A DNA stretch of 64,000 nt, taken from the NCBI GenBank assembly GCA_938046585.1, contig CALIWR010000002.1:107314-171313 (forward strand), written 5' to 3'. A model generated the notes under the pieces. The model did no database searches. It had not been told where the DNA came from and saw only the letters and a program-made list of their open reading frames with translations. This document shows, in pieces, positions 1-7,053 of this stretch; the stretch's first letter is position 1; every line of letters starts with the position of its first letter. This DNA is from an uncultured Propionibacteriaceae bacterium. GTDB taxonomy: Bacteria > Actinomycetota > Actinomycetes > Propionibacteriales > Propionibacteriaceae. Both the position numbers and the translations under genes were made by a program.

Positions 1-122
1 TGCATGCCGTCCGTACTAGTCAGGTCGACCTCGGTACGGGAAGCGACGTTGGAACGGTTAGGCGCCAGAAACACGTCGCGGTAGGTGAGGTCATGGGCAG
101 GCTGGTCGTTCAGGAAACGCAC
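1..122 (-). CDS. guaB1: GuaB1-family IMP dehydrogenase-related protein / GMP reductase, N-terminal fragment
   Basis: Reading leftward from a GTG at 122 gives about 40 codons beginning VRFLNDQPAHDLTYRDVFL and continuing with APNRSNVASRTEVDL before the window edge. This matches the start of the IMPDH/GMPR barrel in the actinobacterial GuaB1 group, where an early DLTYxDVFxxPxRS motif is typical. Mycobacterial GuaB1 acts as a GMP reductase in purine salvage; that is family knowledge. Only the first strand and loop are visible, so catalytic residues cannot be checked. It is on the same strand as the decayed aldo/keto reductase upstream. Confidence 0.8.
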   Translation of the reverse strand, partial: MRFLNDQPAHDLTYRDVFLAPNRSNVASRTEVDLTSTDGM

Positions 123-180
123 CTGAGAATTCTGTCACGCCCAGCCGGCCGGAGAACGAGCAACGAAGACCCAGTCGAGC

Positions 181-1163
181 CTACGAGCGACGTTCGATAG
201 GCGAACCGGCAGCCCGTCGCTCGCCGGGACGGGCCAGCGCGCCCACCACCGGGTGCGGCTGGTACGGCCCCTCGAACCAGGCCAGGTCCTGCTCGCTCAG
301 GTTCAGGTCGAGCGCTCGGACAGCGTCGTCGACCCGACTGGGCAAGGAACATCCCACGATCGGCGCCGCCACGTCCTTCGCCCACAGCCAGGCCAAAGCT
401 ACGTCCACCATCGCCACCTGGTAGCGCGGCGCCAGGCCAGCAACCCGCTCGATGACCGGCAGATCCTGCTCGGCGTCGTACGTGGCCCGCATCGTGACAT
501 CGGTGATAGAGCGGACTGAGCCGCTCTCTCAGGCCCGGCGGGTCAGATGCCCTGAGGCGAGCGGGCTGTACGGGGTAAGCGACATCTGGAATTGCCGGCA
601 GACCGGGATCAGTTCCCGCTCGTCCTCGCGGTACAGCAGGTTGTAGTGATTCTGCATCGATGAGAACGAGGTCCAGCCGTTGTCGCGGGCCACCACCTGC
701 ATGGTGTGGAGCTGATAGCCGTACATTGCGCTGGCGCCCAGTGCCTGGACCTTCCCGGCCCGAACCAGACCGTCGAGGGCCTGCAGGCTCTCCTCGACCG
801 GGGTCTGATATGTCGAAGCGGTGGATGATGTACAAATCGAGGTAATCAGTTCTCAACCGCTGCAGACTGGCGGTAATCTCCCGCTCGATCGCGGCCCACG
901 ACAAGTGCCCCTCAAGTGAAATACACCTTGTTCGCCAGGACCATATCCTCCCGTTTCACCCCCAGGTTCCGCAGCGCGATGCCGATCTGTTCCTCGCTGG
1001 TGCCATGGGCATAGACGTTCGCGGTGTCGATGAAGGTGATCTCCACCTCCAGCGCCCGAGACAGCACCTGCTGGGTGGCGTCCTGGTCGATCACCCACTG
1101 GTGGAAGTCGGGGAAGAGCCTGCCGAAACTCATTCCTCCGATGCACAGCCGGGGGATCGTCAT
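181..1163 (-). pseudogene. Decayed aldo/keto reductase
   Basis: Three reading frames together spell one aldo/keto reductase. The first (1163-912) holds the N-terminus with FIDTANVYAHGTSEEQIG and the NKVYF strand. A second frame from 904 holds SWAAIEREITASLQRLRTDY and LDLYIIHR. A third from about 726 holds MYGYQLHTMQVVARDNGW, YNLLYREDERELIPVC and SPLASGHL. That frame meets an in-frame TGA at 529-531 and then continues to 181 with the C-terminal part (VALAWLWAKDVAAPIVG). Frameshifts near 908 and near 810 plus the stop make at least three lesions, so this is very unlikely to be a sequencing slip or a working NADPH-dependent reductase. The catalytic Asp/Tyr/His regions were present before decay. 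Confidence 0.85.
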
Positions 1164-1342
1164 TTCGGTCTGGCCCAGTAGGGGTACCGCATCGTTTCTC
1201 CTGACAGACAGTCCCGTGACGACGTCGAGAACTACCGTAGGAGCAGCCGCCGGCCTGCTGCCCCAGAGCCCGCCGGAAGCGGGATCGGTGTGTAGGCGAC
1301 GACGAACACTAGAATGTCGCCGATCAGACCCGAGGCTGAGGA

Positions 1343-1789
1343 ATGACCATGAACACGAGCGCGACGGTGCTGCTGTACTCCCATGACCGGACGGTTCGGA
1401 ATCGGGTGCGGTTGGCGCTGGGACGACGACTGGCTCCTGACCTGCCCGATTTGAGGATCGAGGAGGTGGCCACCCAGGCGGCGGTGATCTCCGCGCTGGA
1501 GGCCCAGCGGTACTGGCTGTGCATCCTCGATGGCGAGGCGGTCCCGGCCGGCGGCATGGGGGTGGCCAAACAGATCAAGGATGAGATCCCGAATTGCCCG
1601 CCGCTAGTGTTGCTGGTGGCCCGGCCCCAGGATGCCTGGCTGGCCACCTGGTGCGGGGTCGATGCGATCCTGCCGTACCCGGTAGACCCGGTTGAGCTGC
1701 CGAGGTTGGCGATCGAGCTGATCCGCCGCCGCTCTAAGGAGAATGCTGAACTGCATCGCACCCCCAAACCAGCGGGGGCCCGGTCCTGA
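1343..1789 (+). CDS. Atypical response-regulator receiver-domain protein
   Basis: The protein has 148 residues and is a single CheY-like domain with no output domain. An early acidic residue lies in YSHDRTVRN and a candidate phospho-acceptor Asp63 in CILDGEAVP. The expected Thr/Ser switch is replaced by Ala (LLVARPQ), and the conserved Lys before Pro is missing (ILPYPVDP), so phosphorylation signalling may be lost. Starts at 1343 and 1349 are both possible; GAGG and GAGGA at 1332-1342 suit either. The stop overlaps the trpD start (TGATG), so the two genes are translationally coupled. Its role is unknown; coupling suggests a link to trpD or the adjacent cell-wall genes. Confidence 0.7.
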   Translation: MTMNTSATVLLYSHDRTVRNRVRLALGRRLAPDLPDLRIEEVATQAAVISALEAQRYWLCILDGEAVPAGGMGVAKQIKDEIPNCPPLVLLVARPQDAWLATWCGVDAILPYPVDPVELPRLAIELIRRRSKENAELHRTPKPAGARS

Positions 1790-2832
1790 TGCGCTGGCCT
1801 GACCTCGTCGCCGGACTGGTACGCCGCGATGATCTCGAACCGGAGGCCGCCCGTTGGGCCATGAGCCAGATCCTCGCTGGCAGTGTCACCCCGGTGCAGG
1901 TAGCGGCCTTTGCGGTCGCGCTGCGCGCCAAGAGGGAGACGGTGGACGAGGTGATGGCTCTGGCCGAGGCGATGCTGGACGTCGCCACCTCGATTGACCT
2001 GGACCAGGAGGCGGTCGACATTGTCGGCTCGGGCGCAGACCGGGCCAACACCGTGAATGTGTCCACCATGGCCGCCGTGGTGGCTGCCGCGGCCGGGGCC
2101 CGGGTCGTCAAGCACGGTAACCGGGCCGCCTCGTCGATGTGCGGGACTGCTGATGTGCTGGAGACGGTCGGGGTGGCGATCGACGTGGCCCCCCAGCGCC
2201 AACCGGCGGTCTTCGCGGCGACGGATCTGGTCTTCCTGTTCGCGCCCCTCTACCATCCCGCCCTGCGGCACGCGGCGACTGCTCGGCGTGAGCTAGGGAT
2301 CGCGACCACCTTCAACTTCCTGGGGCCGCTGACTAACCCGGCTCGACCGAGGGCCCGGGCGGTGGGCGTCGCCGATCTGCGGATGGCTGAGCTGATGGCC
2401 GGGGTGCTGGCCCGCAGCGGCTGCCGCGGCCTGGTCTTCCATGGCGACGATGGGCTTGACGAGCTCACCACTACCACCACATCGCGGGTCTGGGTGATCG
2501 GGGAGCACCAGGTACGTCCCGACGAGCTCGACCCGGCCACGATCGGGATCCCGCGGGCTGCGAAGGCCCACCTGGTGGGCGGGCCACCCGAACGTAACGC
2601 CGAGGTCGTGCGCGAGACCCTGGCCGGGGTCCGGGGCCCGGTCCGCGACATCGTGCTGCTGAACGCGGCGGCGGCCCTGGTGGCCTATCACGGCCCAGAC
2701 CGGCGCCCGGTCGCCGAGCAGCTGGCGCAGCATCTCGAGGAGGCCGCGGCCGCAATCGACTCGGGGGCAGCGACCCGGCTGCTGCAGCGGTGGGTCGACG
2801 TTACCCAGGAACAGCGAGCAGCCTCAGCCTGA
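1789..2832 (+). CDS. trpD: Anthranilate phosphoribosyltransferase
   Basis: TrpD transfers phosphoribose from PRPP to anthranilate, the second committed step of tryptophan synthesis, in the cytosol. The 347-residue length is normal. The N-terminal helical domain (about residues 1-70) is followed by the glycine-rich PRPP loop in DIVGSGADRANTVNVST, then KHGNRAASSMCGTADVLE for anthranilate and phosphoribosyl binding. No other trp genes are nearby; the isolated position beside the exonuclease and PimB genes matches mycobacterial Rv2192c. The start overlaps the receiver gene's stop. The last 9 bp overlap the convergent prepilin-peptidase gene. Confidence 0.95.
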   Translation: MRWPDLVAGLVRRDDLEPEAARWAMSQILAGSVTPVQVAAFAVALRAKRETVDEVMALAEAMLDVATSIDLDQEAVDIVGSGADRANTVNVSTMAAVVAAAAGARVVKHGNRAASSMCGTADVLETVGVAIDVAPQRQPAVFAATDLVFLFAPLYHPALRHAATARRELGIATTFNFLGPLTNPARPRARAVGVADLRMAELMAGVLARSGCRGLVFHGDDGLDELTTTTTSRVWVIGEHQVRPDELDPATIGIPRAAKAHLVGGPPERNAEVVRETLAGVRGPVRDIVLLNAAAALVAYHGPDRRPVAEQLAQHLEEAAAAIDSGAATRLLQRWVDVTQEQRAASA

Positions 2833-3510
2833 CAAGAGCCCCACCAGCAGCGCGGCGAAGGGTCCGAGCACGATGCTGGGCCCGTACGGGAAGGCAGCGT
2901 CACGTCGTCGGACAATCGCCGTGACGACGCCCCAGACCGCCCCGATGAGGGTCCCCAGCAGTAGCCCCGAGGCCAGCGTCGACCAGCTGTGCCAGGCTGC
3001 CACCGCGCCGGCCAAGAAGGCGAGCCGGACATCGGCGAAGCCGAACAGGTGTCGTTCGCCGCGGACCGCGACTTCGTGCACCAGCCAGAACAGGCCGCCG
3101 GAGCCGGCCGCCCCGATGGCTGCCCGGAGCGCGTCCGGCCAGGCGGGTAGTGTCGCTGCCGACGCTAGCGTCGCGAGCGCTGCCAGCGCCCAGGCGCCAT
3201 GACACAGCGACCGGGGAATCCAGGTGGTGGCGATGTCGATGACCGCGGCGATCGCCCCACACACCGCCAGCACCAACCAGGGCGCCAGGGTGGCGAACGG
3301 CACTCGGGCTGCCGCGACGAAGGCCAGCGCGGTCGCCCAGAGCAGACACGCTGCGGCGGTCCGGGCCGTCGCCAGCGCCGCGTACCTGAGCTTCTCCTCG
3401 TCCGGCTCCAACTGGGGCTCCGGCACCCGGCGTAGCAGCGGGCCGACGGCTGCGGCGGCGATAACGCCGCTGATCAGCGCCACCACGATGGCCGCCAGCA
3501 GGGAAGTCAC
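2824..3510 (-). CDS. Prepilin peptidase-like (A24 family) membrane aspartyl protease
   Basis: The protein has 228 residues with about six to seven hydrophobic helices. Two aspartates sit where type IV prepilin peptidases have their catalytic pair: one in AVIDIATTWIP and one in GFADVRLAFL, the latter a version of the GxGDxK motif with Ala for Gly. The zinc-binding cytoplasmic domain of long PilD enzymes is absent, as is usual in actinobacterial and archaeal short forms. It would cleave prepilin-like leader peptides at the membrane, but no pilin or tad genes are in view. A TAGGAT box six bases before the GTG at 3510 suggests a leaderless message. It converges on and overlaps trpD. Confidence 0.8.
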   Translation of the reverse strand: MTSLLAAIVVALISGVIAAAAVGPLLRRVPEPQLEPDEEKLRYAALATARTAAACLLWATALAFVAAARVPFATLAPWLVLAVCGAIAAVIDIATTWIPRSLCHGAWALAALATLASAATLPAWPDALRAAIGAAGSGGLFWLVHEVAVRGERHLFGFADVRLAFLAGAVAAWHSWSTLASGLLLGTLIGAVWGVVTAIVRRRDAAFPYGPSIVLGPFAALLVGLLSG

Positions 3511-3519
3511 GCGCGCATC

Positions 3520-3753
3520 CTACGCAGCCCGGCGCTGGTCGGCCCGGTCGAAGAAGTCAGTGAGGCCTTGCGCGACGAAACGCGCGACCCGGGGTCGGGC
3601 TCGGCCGCCTCGGCCCTGGACCAGGGTCCGGACCGCTGCCACCGGCAATCCTGCCTGTACGGCCAGCTCCTCGACCCCGAGCCCGTGGGAGTTCATCAGA
3701 TGTCGGGCCAGGCTCCGGAAGGGGGCTGCCGGAAGCCAGTACTGATCGGCCAT
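3520..3753 (-). CDS. Small helix-turn-helix-like protein
   Basis: The product is 77 residues. Residues about 24-45 (LGVEELAVQAGLPVAAVRTL) fit a helix-turn-helix of the XRE/Cro kind, followed by a basic stretch (GRGGRARPR) and an acidic-aromatic tail (DFFDRADQ). An AAGG element lies about seven bases before the ATG, so it is normally translated. It ends 10 bp before the start of the prepilin-peptidase gene on the same strand and could share a transcript. A DNA-binding role is inferred from the motif only; no specific family was recognised. Confidence 0.55.
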   Translation of the reverse strand: MADQYWLPAAPFRSLARHLMNSHGLGVEELAVQAGLPVAAVRTLVQGRGGRARPRVARFVAQGLTDFFDRADQRRAA

Positions 3754-3910
3754 GGGGGTGCCTTTCGATCGGTGAACACGTCACCGGTCAAAGCCGATCC
3801 CAGAACCCATTTGTGAGGTGGCCGACCAAACTTCTCACTATCTGAGACGACCGAAGGCGCGGACTGGCGGGCGCCCCGTACGGGACACCCGCCAGTCCGA
3901 TGCTGAGGGA

Positions 3911-4786
3911 TCAGCGCTGAGCTTTAGTGAAACCAGCTGCCTGGGCTGCTTCCTCGCTGACAAACCAGACATCGGCGATGGTGCGCTCGTAGCCACCCGA
4001 AGCGGGGATGTGGTACTTCATCGAACGCTCATTGCCCTTGATCGTGTATCCCTGCGGCGGTTCGGTGCCGATATACGACCCCTCGCCGTAGACCGGAGTC
4101 TCCTCGTCCGGTTCCGTAGACTCGGGCTCGGGCTCGGTCGGGGTCGACTGCGACATCGGCTGAGCCGCGGGCGCTGGATCGGCCGGGGTGGTCTCGGTGT
4201 AGGTGTAGGCCGGGCTGGGTTCGTGCGCTTCCCAACCGGAGTCCTTCGATCCCAGGAAAGCCCGCACCGCGACGACCGCAGCGGCGACCAGGGCTCCGGC
4301 GGCCGCCACCTTGACGAAGCGCCTGCCCTTGTGCGTCTTTTTCGGCAGCTCCAGCTCACCCTTCACAGCGGCCGCGGCGGCCTTGCCTCGGCTCTCAACC
4401 TGATCAGCGGCCTGCCTGGTGGTGTCCAGAGCAGCAGCGACGGTGGGGTGCTCGGCCGCCTCGTGCAGCAGTTCGATCAGCTTGGGGATGAGGTCGTTCT
4501 GGACCGTCTTCTGAGCCTTCTCCACCGCGGGGGAGACCTTGTCCAGGGCCTCGTTCAACTGAGGCTGGATCGAGTCCATGGTGTCCGCGGCGAATCGGGC
4601 CGCTGACACCTTGGCATCCATGGCCCGGTGCTTGGCGTCCTCAGCCAACGGAGCGACCCGCTCCGCGGCTTGTTCCAGTAGCGGGGTGATCCGCTCGATC
4701 GCGAGGTCGAGGGCCGCGGCGCCTCGATCAGCGGCCGTGTGAGTGGTCTCTGCGGCGGCTGCACGCAAGGCCTTCTTGCGAAACAT
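3911..4786 (-). CDS. Amphipathic-helix membrane protein with C-terminal sunset-type domain
   Basis: The protein has 291 residues. Residues 1-135 are a long alanine-rich amphipathic helical region (apolipoprotein/DUF5324-like: repeated AAxxAADx, VAPLAEDAK, VSPAVEKAQK). A basic patch KKTHKGRRF precedes a single transmembrane helix (about 159-177), then a low-complexity Pro/Glu/Thr linker. The last 45 residues (GYTIKGNERSMKYHIP, YERTIADVWFVSEEAAQAAG) match the small domain labelled 'sunset' in actinobacterial proteins, which occurs at C-termini of various envelope and ribosomal proteins. GGAAGGA precedes the ATG. The function is unknown; a membrane or envelope organising role is plausible. Confidence 0.65.
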   Translation of the reverse strand: MFRKKALRAAAAETTHTAADRGAAALDLAIERITPLLEQAAERVAPLAEDAKHRAMDAKVSAARFAADTMDSIQPQLNEALDKVSPAVEKAQKTVQNDLIPKLIELLHEAAEHPTVAAALDTTRQAADQVESRGKAAAAAVKGELELPKKTHKGRRFVKVAAAGALVAAAVVAVRAFLGSKDSGWEAHEPSPAYTYTETTPADPAPAAQPMSQSTPTEPEPESTEPDEETPVYGEGSYIGTEPPQGYTIKGNERSMKYHIPASGGYERTIADVWFVSEEAAQAAGFTKAQR

Positions 4787-4795
4787 ACATTGTCC

Positions 4796-4830
4796 TTCCG
4801 ATATCGGAATGTCGCTCCAGTGATCTGGAG
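4796..4830. promoter_or_regulatory. Two adjacent palindromes in divergent intergenic region
   Basis: TTCCGATATCGGAA (4796-4809) is a perfect 14-bp palindrome ten bases upstream of the ATG of the leftward membrane-protein gene, overlapping its ribosome-binding site. CTCCAG-TGAT-CTGGAG (4815-4830) follows five bases later as a perfect 6-bp stem. They sit between the divergent membrane-protein gene and ppiA. A dimeric repressor site or an RNA hairpin masking the leftward ribosome-binding site are both possible. Confidence 0.5.
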
Positions 4831-4938
4831 TGCCACCACGGTACCCGTGAGGGGGAGCCCGGGCCAGGGGCCCGACCTGATGGTGCGATGCTGATCGATG
4901 CGAGAAGATGGCCCGGACCGCACAACCAGAGGAGCACT

Positions 4939-5445
4939 GTGAGCACAGCCACCCTGCACACCAACCACGGCGACATCGTCATCGAGCTGTTGGACGACGA
5001 ATCCCCTAAGACCGTTGCCAATTTTGTCGGGCTGGCCACCGGCACCAAGCCTTACCGGGATCCGGCCACTGGCCAGAAGACCACGGGCAACTACTACGAC
5101 GGGTTGACCTTCCACCGGGTGGTCGATGGCTTCATGATCCAGGCGGGCTGCCCCCGCGGCGATGGTCGCGGTGGCCCCGGGTACACCTTCGCTGACGAAT
5201 TCCACCCCGAGCACCGTTTCGACCGGCCATACCTGCTGGCAATGGCCAATGCCGGGCCCGGCACCAACGGCTCGCAGTTCTTCATCACGGTAGCCCCTAC
5301 CCCTCACCTGAACCGCAAGCACACGATCTTCGGCGAGGTGAAGGACCCGGCTAGCCAGCGGGTAGTGGATGCCATCGCGGCGGTGCCGACCCAGGCCAGC
5401 CGCCCGGTGGATCCGGTGGTGATCCAATCGGTGACAGTGGCTTGA
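4939..5445 (+). CDS. ppiA: Cyclophilin-type peptidyl-prolyl cis-trans isomerase
   Basis: This 168-residue cytosolic cyclophilin catalyses cis-trans isomerisation of X-Pro bonds. The hallmark core is present: FHRVVDGFMIQAG with the catalytic Arg, then PGTNGSQFFIT and HLNRKHTIFGEV. The start is taken as GTG 4939, eight bases after AGAGGAG, giving VSTATLHTNHGDIVIELL; an earlier in-frame ATG at 4888 lacks a ribosome-binding site and would add a non-family leader. There is no signal peptide. It resembles the small actinobacterial PpiA (about 180 residues). Confidence 0.93.
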   Translation: MSTATLHTNHGDIVIELLDDESPKTVANFVGLATGTKPYRDPATGQKTTGNYYDGLTFHRVVDGFMIQAGCPRGDGRGGPGYTFADEFHPEHRFDRPYLLAMANAGPGTNGSQFFITVAPTPHLNRKHTIFGEVKDPASQRVVDAIAAVPTQASRPVDPVVIQSVTVA

Positions 5446-5492
5446 GCCGCGTCCGGTCGGCCCCGATCCGTCAATCGGGTGCCGGCCGGCGA

Positions 5493-5636
5493 CTACACCG
5501 GGCCGGTCGTGGTGGGGATCGGGATCGGGATGAGCTCTGGCTGGTGGTTCCACAGCAATGCCAGCAGCACAGCCACCCCCAGCAGTACCACTGCTGCCGC
5601 CAGTGCTACCAGCATCAGCCGAGAACCGGCCGTCAC
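5493..5636 (-). CDS. Tiny membrane protein coupled to the Lrp-like gene
   Basis: A 47-codon frame begins at GTG 5636, overlapping the TGA of the Lrp-like gene as GTGA. It encodes a basic start (VTAGSRL), one hydrophobic helix of about 22 residues ending LLALLWN, and a short proline-rich tail (PELIPIPIPTTTGPV). Strict coupling, the clean transmembrane pattern and a positive N-terminus support a real small protein. No family was recognised, and conservation in relatives was not checked. Confidence 0.45.
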   Translation of the reverse strand: MTAGSRLMLVALAAAVVLLGVAVLLALLWNHQPELIPIPIPTTTGPV

Positions 5637-5911
5637 GAGACGCCCAGGGAAAAGGCCGCCTCAAGGTCGTGGCGGGAGTAGGCACGGAAGGCGATATGGG
5701 TCTCGGTACGCACGACGCCGGGCACCGTGTTGAGCCGGTCCGTGACCACCTCGGCCACGGCGTCGTTGGAGGCAACCCGGACGATGGCGATCAGATCGAC
5801 CCGGCCGGTGACCGAGTAGACCTCGGTGACACCGTCGAGATCAGCGATCTGACGGGCGACCTCCGCAATCGCGGCAACGTCAGTCTCGACGAATACAATC
5901 GCGGTGATCAT
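5633..5911 (-). CDS. Stand-alone Lrp/AsnC ligand-binding (RAM) domain protein
   Basis: The 92-residue protein matches only the effector-binding domain of Lrp/AsnC regulators: MITAIVFVETD, VEVYSVTGRVDLIAIVRV, VADVV-type helix, then PGVVRTETHIAF. The DNA-binding helix-turn-helix is absent, and the usual length of the whole family is about 150 residues. Stand-alone RAM proteins form dimer-octamer rings that bind amino acids and may modulate full-length partners (family knowledge). Its ATG overlaps the TGA of the exonuclease remnant upstream (ATGA), and its stop overlaps the tiny membrane ORF downstream. Confidence 0.85.
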   Translation of the reverse strand: MITAIVFVETDVAAIAEVARQIADLDGVTEVYSVTGRVDLIAIVRVASNDAVAEVVTDRLNTVPGVVRTETHIAFRAYSRHDLEAAFSLGVS

Positions 5912-6348
5912 GGCGGCATCCTAGGGCGTCGCAGACGGCCCTGGTCGGGTGCGGGGGGCAACGCAAGGGCTACAGCGTCAAGGTCAGGATCAGGCGGGCC
6001 GAAGGGGGCGCAGCGGATCGCCTTCCGCAACGCAAGGGCTACAGCGTCAAGGTCAGGATCAGGGCCCTCGAGCGAGATCGGCTGAACCTTGTCGGATTCC
6101 AGCCAGCTGGCAATCTGCTCATTCTCCGCAATGGTGACGGCCGGCAGCAAGACCATAGGCATGGTGACCGTCTTGGCGCCGGCCATCGCGGCGTTCGCGA
6201 CCTGGATCGGGTCTTCCCCGGGGTGGCGCTGGGCCGCGAGCTGGTCGTGCCGTATCACGTGGATCTTTCCATCCGGCGCCGAGCCGGCGGCAACGATCTT
6301 CAGGACAGACCGCCAGGTTCTAGGCCTGGCAGTGGCCCGTGCAAAGCC
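5908..6348 (-). pseudogene. C-terminal remnant of DEDDh exonuclease-UvrC-like fusion
   Basis: From about 6310 to 5908 the minus strand reads KIVAAGSAPDGKIHVIRHDQ, then TIAENEQIASWLESDKVQPI. This resembles the extreme C-terminus of actinobacterial proteins that fuse a DnaQ-like exonuclease to a UvrC/Cho-like nuclease (Rv2191 type), which end in an ETExIxxWLexPGVR motif. No start belongs to it, and the GIY-YIG and middle regions are missing. It is in the original terminal frame, since its TGA still overlaps the Lrp-like start. The tail is additionally expanded by a 69-bp duplication. It is probably untranslated, or reached only by an internal start at 6258. Confidence 0.6.
5958..6063. repeat. 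37-bp direct repeat, 69-bp period
   Basis: Positions 5958-5994 and 6027-6063 are identical over 37 bp (core CGCAAGGGCTACAGCGTC). The 69-bp period is 23 codons. On the minus strand each copy encodes PDPDLDAVALAL within the degraded exonuclease tail. It is seen nowhere else in this window. It looks like a recent tandem duplication, or two copies of a small dispersed module, in DNA no longer under coding selection. Confidence 0.85.
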
Positions 6349-7005
6349 TCAGGAGGTAGATGGCAGCCTACGCGCCCTGCCTCGACAGGCTCGCCGCGCC
6401 GGCCCCACCCGGGTGGTGTACTCCAGCAGGTCCGCCACGGTCCGGACTCCCAGATAGGTGACCCGTTCGATCAGACCGTGCAGCACGTCGACGGTGGCTC
6501 GGGCGTCAGCCAGGGCCCGATGGTCGGGGGTCACGGTGGCGTGAAAATAGGTTGCCAGGGTCGCCAACCTGCAATTCGGCACCTCGCTGCGCGGTAGCAC
6601 CGACCGGGCCAGCGTGACTGTGTCCACTACGGCCGGGGCGGGCCAGGAACAACCCAGGCTGGCGCAGGCACGCCTCAGGAAGCCAACATCGAAGTCGGCG
6701 TTGTGGACGACGAGGACGCAGCCGGCTGCGAACCGCAGGAATGCCGGCAGCACCTCGGCCAGCGGGGGAGCGGTGGTCACCATCGCATCGGTGATCCCGG
6801 TCAGCGCCGTAATCGGGGCCGGGATTCGGATGCCAGGGTTGACCAGGGTCTGGAATTCCTCGATCACCTCCCCGGCTCGTGCCCGGACCGCTGCTACCTC
6901 GGTGATCGCGCTGTCTGTGGCCCCACCGGTGGTTTCCAGGTCGACCACACAGAAGGTGACCTCGGACAATGCAGCCCCGGCGTCCAGCAGCGTCGATTGC
7001 GTCAT
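6349..7005 (-). CDS. DEDDh 3'-5' exonuclease domain (truncated fusion protein)
   Basis: The first 180 of 218 residues are a complete DnaQ-like exonuclease: VVDLETTG (Asp-x-Glu), VHNADFDVGFL (Asp) and DHRALADARAT (His and Asp) supply the DEDDh metal site. In relatives of Rv2191 type the protein continues for about 400 residues into a UvrC/Cho-like domain. Here the frame leaves the family after LLEYTTRVGPARRA and stops 13 codons later. The C-terminal end survives just downstream, so an internal deletion of roughly 300 or more codons plus a frameshift is inferred. The exonuclease may still fold and proofread or trim DNA ends. TAGTGT lies seven bases before the ATG, suggesting a leaderless start. 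Confidence 0.8.
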   Translation of the reverse strand: MTQSTLLDAGAALSEVTFCVVDLETTGGATDSAITEVAAVRARAGEVIEEFQTLVNPGIRIPAPITALTGITDAMVTTAPPLAEVLPAFLRFAAGCVLVVHNADFDVGFLRRACASLGCSWPAPAVVDTVTLARSVLPRSEVPNCRLATLATYFHATVTPDHRALADARATVDVLHGLIERVTYLGVRTVADLLEYTTRVGPARRACRGRARRLPSTS

Positions 7006-7053
7006 ACCTGAGACACTAGAGGTGCCCTCTGACAGATTCCGCGGATCGCGGGC

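Noticed and set aside
4555..5775. 406-codon frame opposite ppiA
   Set aside because: Shadow frame spanning ppiA and intergenic DNA with no recognisable domain.
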